Shown here in pieces: positions 58,401 through 64,000 of a stretch of 64,000 nucleotides of DNA. Each line of letters opens with the position of its first letter. The first letter of the stretch is position 1. The DNA comes from Theristus sp. LFF4_11. Lineage: Eukaryota; Nematoda; Chromadorea; Monhysterida; Xyalidae. Location: contig JASANC010004994.1 in assembly GCA_030248135.1 (NCBI GenBank), forward strand, positions 1 through 64,000. Reading direction: 5' to 3'. A program made the position numbers and the translations under genes. The notes beneath the pieces are model-generated. The model was not told where the DNA came from. It ran no database searches and worked only from the letters and a program-made list of their open reading frames with translations.

Positions 58401-60078
58401 AAATGCCGCAGCGGCTGACGCAGCTTCATTTCATCATTCATGATAGCGCACTTCAGCGCGCGTCAGCGCGCTTCAGCGCGCGCGTTCGTGAATGGGCAAA
58501 AAACCTAAAAAGCCGCAGCGGCTGACGCAGCTTCATTTCTTCATTCACGATGAAGCTGGTCAGCGCGCTTCAGCGCGCGCGTCCGTGAATGCGCATGTGC
58601 TCCAAAACTGAAGCGCGCTGACGCACGCTGAAGCGCGCTGTTTTTTTGCTTCGTGAATGTGTAGCAAAGTGAAGCGCGTCAGCGCGCTTCAGCGCGCTTC
58701 AACCTCCATGAATGGCGCTTAAGCAAGACAATTATACAGCAGATGACCGCGAACAGCAGACGATGTCATATTGCCAGAAGGAAACTTGAATGATGATGAT
58801 GACGTGTATCAAGTGCTTGAAAATATAAGAAAAACAGTGAAATGTAAAATTATGGATATAATGCCGTTGTGCCATTTTTATACACAACAAATGACAAACA
58901 ATTGACTATATAAGCAGTACTAATTTCAAATTCAGACAATAATGTAGTCGCGAGATCGAAGCGTTTTAAAAATTGACGTTTTTTTCTGATGATCACCCTG
59001 TAGATACCGCACTGAAAATCGTTTTCAAAAACTGTTTTGGCCAAACGCTCCATTCTCTTGTGGCTACCGGTGGTAATCAAAAAAAATGATCAGCTGGCTG
59101 TAGGTGATAGCCACACAAGAAATAGAGGGGTTTGGCCAAAACATTTGGAACAAAGTTTGAGAACGTTTTTCAGTGCAATGAGCGGTCTCCCAAACCGGAG
59201 CCATTCCGCAAAACCGCAAAGCTCAAACCGTTTTTGTAGTGGGATTCCACAATCCGTCGTGAGGCGGCTGGCGTGCACAATCCGTTTTTCGGAAATCGCT
59301 CCGTGGTACACCACACTATTTAGAGTGGGGTTTTGTTGCCGCTCAACTCGCTTAATGAGGACTGTTCTGTCTGGCAGATTACAACAAACCGACAATACCA
59401 TTCTGTAGGTGGAAGACGCCGATGGCAACGAACAGCTGACAATCTCCGGGCCATGCGCCTGCTGCAACTGCGGCCTCTGGTGTCAGGCCAGCTGCTGTTC
59501 GATCTGCTGCTGCAGAACGGTCGGCTTCAATGTGAGTACAAAAAGTGCTTTGTTGATGCCTGCCGTAGTGCATGCCGCAGCTCGAAAAGTGCTTTCATGA
59601 ACGCGGTTTCAATGAAGAATCTCGCGCGAGCCATTCAGTGTTGAAACGTCCACTGCGAAGACGGTCTGTCTGGTAATCTCTTGCCTGGTGACTTTGACAA
59701 AACGCACGCATTCTCATCGGTGGTCAAAGAAAATTAGTCGACAAAATCAAATCGCGCGCATTACTTAGCGATTATTACTTGCTATGACCCGATTAAAACC
59801 ACTCCTTTGCGTTTCAGCCATGCTGCGACACTTCCATGAATGCGCTTCGTTTTCAGATTCTACGCGGCGACGAGGAAGTCGGGATGATTCGAAAGGAGTT
59901 CTCCGGTGTCGGCAAAGAGGTGATGTCGGACGCGGACAACTTCTACGTGACGTTCCCGCGCGACTTGAACATCGACCTGAAACTGTCGCTCGTTGCATCC
60001 GTGTTCTTATTGGTCAGTGTGCTGTCTATTTTGATCAACATTCTTTTGTTTTGGTGCCGAGACTCAATGCGCGCATAG
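55495..60078 (+). CDS. Phospholipid scramblase (6 exons)
   Basis: Exons 55495-55633, 55770-55853, 56375-56514, 56750-56830, 59409-59531 and 59857-60078 (TAG) join in phases 1, 1, 0, 0, 0 and give 262 residues. Family features in order: ENKYTILNAQGQKILEAKE after a Cys-rich CCNCC, a palmitoylation-type cluster ESCWCCRCCCDSSRPFDMYI, the second cluster CQTNCCPCCLQ, GAVGQKWGCTRPEF, ADGNEQLTISGPCACCNCG and a final DADNFYVTFPRDL calcium-binding-like loop. A C-terminal membrane helix follows (VASVFLLVSVLSILINILLFW). Scramblases move lipids between plasma-membrane leaflets and bind Ca2+. The start ATG at 55495 is followed by a Pro/Gly-poor N-terminus, shorter than in vertebrate PLSCR1. Confidence 0.9.
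55876..56132. repeat. Dispersed repeat family C, copy 2 (scramblase intron 2)
   Basis: Same order of blocks as copy 1: agtatggccgaataaataaa, tccattagggcgggaccagt, cgcagactaggagttgtctt, tcaccctgaagaaagctgcc. It lies between exons 2 and 3 of the scramblase gene, same orientation as copies 1 and 3. Confidence 0.8.
57528..57603 (-). repeat. tRNA-like sequence within foldback element
   Basis: On the minus strand there are an A-box-like TAGTGCAGTGGTAACATG, an anticodon-like arm TGTGC-CTGTCA-GCACA (6-base loop) and B-box-like AAGTTCGAAACC. The acceptor ends do not pair, so this is most likely a tRNA-Asp/Gly-like relic or SINE head rather than a working gene. Confidence 0.4.
57888..58165. repeat. 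Dispersed repeat 'ggggtaccgatgtgcgcagc', copy 2
   Basis: Shares gtggggtaccgatgtgcgca, gccctcaaaaccggtgtgca, ggctgtgcaccattttgag and ttgcggactgcacaccggtt with 20655-20880. The inverted layout of the two outer motifs is kept. It is nested between the arms of the foldback element. Confidence 0.65.
58985..59180. repeat. Small inverted repeat in scramblase intron 4
   Basis: Left segment (gcactgaaaatcgttttcaa... ttttggccaaacgctc, about 59010-59050) is the imperfect reverse complement of the right segment (gaggggtttggccaaaaca...acgtttttcagtgc, about 59125-59178). About 75 bp lie between. Confidence 0.55.
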
Positions 60079-60140
60079 AAAGGTGAACAGTTTTATGCAT
60101 GGCGCGAGAATTCAAATTTGCAAAGTGATATCCGAGCCCC

Positions 60141-60739
60141 TTAAAGGCGCGTTTAGCAATTAGTTTTTCTTACGTACGCACGGAACGCACGTCGTTCTAA
60201 ATGCGGGGCGCAAAACAGTAGTTTCGTTTAAGTCACACGACAAAACTGAAAACTGCGCACCGCATTTAGAACGACTGAAGTGTCGTGCGTACATACGGAG
60301 AACTAATTCGCGTGGCCAAAAAGTCGTGTGGTATGTCCGAACGTGCGGACGGACAAGCTTGAGCACGCGAATTAGAATTTCGTGCGCACATCCGTCGAAC
60401 GACTTTTTGCTGCCAGCAGCAAAAAGTCGTTGGACAGTCGTGCGCACGAAATTCTAATTCGCGTGCACATTTGTCTTTTTGCGCACGGACAAACAGTCGT
60501 TCTAAATCCCGTGCGCAAAACAGTCGTGTCGGACAGACTTAAGTCACACGCACGAAATTCTAATTCGCGTGGGCACAAGTTTTTTTGCGTGCGCACGGAC
60601 AACGTTCTAAATCATGCGCGCAAAACAGTCGTTACGTGCGAACGACAGTCGTGCGTACGAAATTCTAATTCGCGTAGCCATTTTTTAAGTTCTGTCTCCG
60701 TGCGTACGCAAGAAAATCTAATTGCTAAACGCGCCTTAA
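60141..60739. mobile_element. TTAA-flanked TIR element with internal repeats
   Basis: Ends: TTAA-AGGCGCGTTTAGCAATTAG and CTAATTGCTAAACGCGCC-TTAA, that is inverted termini with TTAA at both borders, the piggyBac-type target. Inside, blocks such as 'gtgcgcacgaaattctaatt' and 'cgttctaaatcccgtgcgca' occur several times in both orientations, giving a multi-hairpin interior. No transposase ORF. It lies just downstream of the scramblase gene. Confidence 0.8.
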
Positions 60740-61315
60740 GTAGGGCCTAATGCGCGCATGCTGTGTGCGCCAAAAAGTGCGCTTGGATAAAAAGAAGTAT
60801 ATTTTGTTTGGTTCAGTCTGGTGAGACAAGGGACTTTTATGGAAAAATTTCATCACGGAAGAAATGGTTACTGTGGAAAACTTCTTGAACGACCAGCTTT
60901 ATGCCTTCACATTCACTGACCTTTTTCTCAGGACTTCATGTATTTTGAAAAGTCGCCGACCGATGGACCGGTGGACAGCGGGCAAAACTGATTTTTTTCT
61001 CCGAATTTTCGCGCAAGTTCAGAGTACGTATATTCAGAGTTCAAGATAATGTTATTGGACTGTGCAATTTTCAAAGATAAAAACATGTTTATTTAATGCT
61101 ACATGTATGTATGCTATTGTATTGGTTAAAATTGTCCGAAGTTGTCAAACTGTGGCATTGCAACGATGTTGGTGTTTCGTCCAGTATGATTCTGTTTGCT
61201 GCGTTTGTTTTTGTCCGTGATTTTTCAAGCAGGTATATTTTCGTCTCACCATCTGCATTTCATAGAATACTGAATATACAACACACACAGAAGTGACCGT
61301 CAGTCAGACGTTACA

Positions 61316-61572
61316 GTACAGTATGGCCGAATAAATGAGGCAGTCCGTCAAGTCGGAATCAGTCGCGGACTAGGAGTTGTTTTTTTTCAAAAATGCAAAC
61401 ATAATTCCCAATCATGTGTGCAACGGAAAAAGAATGAACAGAATACCGCGAATAATCCGTTAGTTTAAAAAAACGCGTCAAATTTAGCACACAATTTGGT
61501 TTCTGAACGTCTTTTTTCTTACATTCAAACTTCGCGCGCTCCTTGAACCCTGAAAAAAGCTGCCATGTTTAA
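61316..61572. repeat. Dispersed repeat family C, copy 3
   Basis: acagtatggccgaataaatg, gtcggaatcagtcgcggact, aggagttgtt, then ccctgaaaaaagctgccatg: same order as copies 1 and 2 with a deletion near 'ccatcaaggcg'. It lies between the scramblase and V-ATPase genes. Confidence 0.75.
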
Positions 61573-62369
61573 TCGGCCATACGTGATACGGAACACAATG
61601 TTACAAACTAGAAGCTCAACCATCCAGCTAAAGTTACTGCTGACCGTTCACTAATTGGCCAATTAACCGACAAAACGGTGATAAATGTTCTGAACTCCAA
61701 AATCACAATGAAAAAATTTTCGGAATGCGACACAAACGCAAATCACAAAATAAACACAATGAAAAAAACAGAATCACAAATATGCACTAAAATCTGTAAC
61801 AACGATTACCGGACCGACTACATACAACGAGTTTATAAATTGCTATTTGAAGATCATAGACGCTGAAAAAATCGAAATCACAAACTATTACTTTATCTTT
61901 TCGAGAACTAGTGATATGACAATGAAAACCGTGAAAAAAAAATAAAAAAAGTCTTGGTAAATTGCAATCAGATAGAATACATGTAATCATGAAGCAACTT
62001 TCAACTTGACGAAAGTTGAATGAATCGCTAAACAATTTTTTGTCAAGCTACTTCCACAATTTCACGTGTTTAGTAAGATCCGGCAGAAAGGTCCGTTTAC
62101 GGCTGTTTCATCTTTCTTTTTACTTTCTTTTTCTACTTTTCGCGTTTCGGCAAAGCTTACCATCAGTCAGCTAAGTTGCAATAGAAGCCTTGCTGCTGGC
62201 AGTCGTAAACAGTCACAATTTTAATTCAAACAAATCACGCCTTCAGACATGAAAAAACGAACATCACAGCAACGAGAACGACATCACACGTGAGACACGC
62301 AAGCGTTGTGCAAAGTGTGCGTCATGATGACGTCACTCGCATCTGCCAGGCTCCGACCGAGCGAGCGTA
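61573..62369. other. Intergenic, AT-rich, no gene seen
   Basis: Spacer downstream of the V-ATPase stop (minus). Short Lys/Asn-rich open frames reflect AT-rich composition only. Confidence 0.4.
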
Positions 62370-64000
62370 TCATTTCACGGCCTGCGGTTTGCCCTTGCCG
62401 GTGGCAGCCGCGTTTTGCGGCTCCTCGAGCTGTTTGCCGAGGTACTCCCAGTTGTGCACCATCAGTTTCTGGATGGCCAACAGCGCGTGGTAGCGAACGT
62501 TCGGATCGGGATGCGTCAATAGTTTCATCACTTGCGTTTTGCCGTTTAGCGGTTCGATCACACTGCACAGAGGAGAGAAAGATGAAGAAAAATATGAAAC
62601 AGGTCACGTGAATTGCGGAGAAAAGTTGAAAACACCACATTACTATGGGAAAAAACCTGTTGCAAACTGAGTGATTATTTTGTGTAGTTCGAGACCAAAG
62701 ACAATGCAATTCTCTGTTATGACACGGTAGTCAGAAAACAAACACACAGGCACACACACACACACGACACACAGACGCCGACGCACGCGCTGCTGTTGTA
62801 TTGTGTTTCTTCGAGTACAAGATGCTTCAGACTCTGGCTTCCACACAGCATATTTGCAAATAATTCACAAACTTGTTGAAAAACAGTTTTCAAATTCGCC
62901 CCAAATACCTATTTTCAAAATTCAAGACACCGCACACATATTGGCCAACTGACTTCTTGCCGCGCGGATAATGCCGCACATACTCGCCCATGTCGTGCGC
63001 GGCCACGGCCAGCACCAGCGGATCCACGGAGGTTTCAAGGATTTTCACCAGAATTCTGAACGAGAGCTGAGTGCGATCAGACAGAGGCATACAAAGTGCA
63101 CGCTTGAACCAAGCAACCGTGATCCACTGCACTTGAATACGGTCACTCAACAAACGCGACTCACTTGACCAGTTCAAAGTTGCGCTCATTGAAGCGCGCC
63201 GCGTTTTCGCGCCAAAATTTCTCGCTCTTATGCACCGGCGACCACATCAGACGACCGGAACGGACTTCCGTGCAGTATTCGTCGAACGAACTGAAATGGT
63301 TACGCATTTCCAACTTTTTTAATCAAAGAAACGTATGTTTGTTTGAATCTGTCACGTTTTTTCACAGACTACAGATCATTACAGTACGAAGAACGAATGT
63401 ATATCAAGTTTTAGTTTGAAACCCAACCCAACCCATTTATCTCTAAAAAGATGTTTTCCGGCCACCCGGATTCTTTCTACTTTCGCAAGTTCTGTATTCT
63501 GCTAGAAAAAGTGACAGGTTTAAGCAAGCATACCGTAACAAACATTCATCCATTTCAAGGCAGGAATCATCCAATCAACACACACACACACTCCAAACAA
63601 CAAGCGACGTCTGCAAGCGCATTGAGTCGCAGACGTTCAAAAATTGACAACACCTCAGATCCTGCACGTTCGCGTGCAGTTTCTCCGTGAGGAACTCGAT
63701 GTCGTCCGTCAGATCGCTGTCGTCGTATTTCTTGTCGGCCATCAACTCGAGCGATTTCAGCACCCGACATTGCACCATCTGCAGGGCGTCGTCGCGAACG
63801 ATCTCGCGCTCCTCAACTTTCTCGATCAGGTTCTGCACACAGAAGCACACCGCACCGTTTGGTTCCTTTTTAACATTTGAAGCTGTGTTGTAGAGTTTCA
63901 AAGACAACGTTTTCACATTCTATAAAGCCCAACGTTTTGCGCGACTTCGTGCTTGATGCGGAAACTGCAAAAAATTCCGGGCCAAAAATTGCCCCAGATA
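62370..64000 (-). CDS. vha-15: V-type H+-ATPase subunit H, C-terminal part (gene runs off window)
   Basis: Exons 63832-63654, 63290-63165, 63055-62954 and 62562-62370, joined in phase 2 each time, encode the last 199 residues. Motifs match the eukaryotic subunit H C-terminal domain closely: [96 protein letters not shown] and [20 protein letters not shown], then [12 protein letters not shown]. Subunit H is the cytosolic regulatory subunit that bridges V1 and the stalk and silences free V1. The protein ends with a short Ala/Gly/Lys tail ([13 protein letters not shown]). A further upstream exon near 63950-63915 (IKHEVAQNV) is possible but its donor does not fit. The symbol is that of the C. elegans orthologue. 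Confidence 0.9.

Larger units (their letters stand above)
56985..58726. mobile_element. Large foldback element in scramblase intron 4
   Basis: Left arm 56985-57320 has three tandem units of 'gcgcgctgaagcgcgctga', 'cttcatcatgaatgaagaa', 'gaagctgcgtcagccgctgc', 'ggctttttaggttttttg'. Right arm 58386-58726 carries the same units inverted. Between them lie about 1 kb with a tRNA-like stretch and the second 'ggggtaccgatg' repeat. No ORF of a transposase was seen. Repetitive CATTCATG/CATGAATG ends resemble the outer tips of MITE family A. Confidence 0.65.

Noticed and set aside
63915..63950. Further V-ATPase exon (IKHEVAQNV)
   Set aside because: The residues fit the family loosely, but the apparent donor gives the wrong phase to join the exon at 63832, so it was not added to the model.

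Overview
The window reads as nuclear DNA of a nematode. Genes are split by introns with GT-AG borders. There is an interstitial array of about 140 units of TTAGGC, the nematode telomere repeat. The gene families are animal families with a nematode flavour: EB-module proteins, DUF7027-like tetraspan, DEG/ENaC, GT14, NodB/chitin deacetylase. No operon, prokaryotic or viral gene was recognised. Exon borders below were assigned by eye from splice sites, reading phase and family motifs; no search was run.

Layout. 0.7-3.1 kb (+): P-loop sulfotransferase-like gene with a large microsatellite in its last intron. 3.9-7.8 kb (-): secreted Reeler protein with a long Ser/Thr/Gln/Asn-rich tail and a PAN-like C-terminus. 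8.4-8.7 kb (-): small secreted Cys/Lys-rich ORF. 9.4-11.6 kb (+): GT14 (core-2/I-branching type) glycosyltransferase. 11.8-13.4 kb (-): DUF7027-like four-TM protein. 14.0-17.9 kb (-): membrane-anchored cathepsin B/TINAG-like protein that appears catalytically dead. 19.4-21.4 kb (-): small secreted Cys-motif protein with an extra, possibly alternative, last exon. 22.3-39.5 kb (-): a 31-exon gene for a roughly 3,270-residue secreted protein with about 45 EB modules, a lustrin-like Cys domain, a Thr-rich linker and a C-terminal NodB/chitin deacetylase-like domain; it is the dominant feature. 42.4-45.5 kb (+): ankyrin-repeat protein. 45.8-47.7 kb (-): N-terminal part of a DEG/ENaC channel with no rear half found. 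47.7-55.4 kb: repeat island (interstitial telomere array, 138-bp and 149-bp tandem repeats, two long-TIR elements, nested MITEs). 55.5-60.1 kb (+): phospholipid scramblase with a repeat-filled intron 4. 60.1-62.3 kb: repeats. 62.4-64.0 kb (-): C-terminal exons of V-ATPase subunit H, running off the window end.

Several genes act at the extracellular matrix or cell surface: Reeler/PAN, the EB-NodB protein, the Cys-motif secreted proteins, the papain-fold pseudopeptidase, and the Golgi-type sulfotransferase and GT14 enzyme. They are unrelated families, so the shared theme may be chance. The strongest leads for novelty are a three-copy structured repeat whose core resembles a hammerhead ribozyme, the interstitial telomere block with adjoining satellites, the EB-module expansion, and the loss of catalytic residues in two enzyme-fold proteins.
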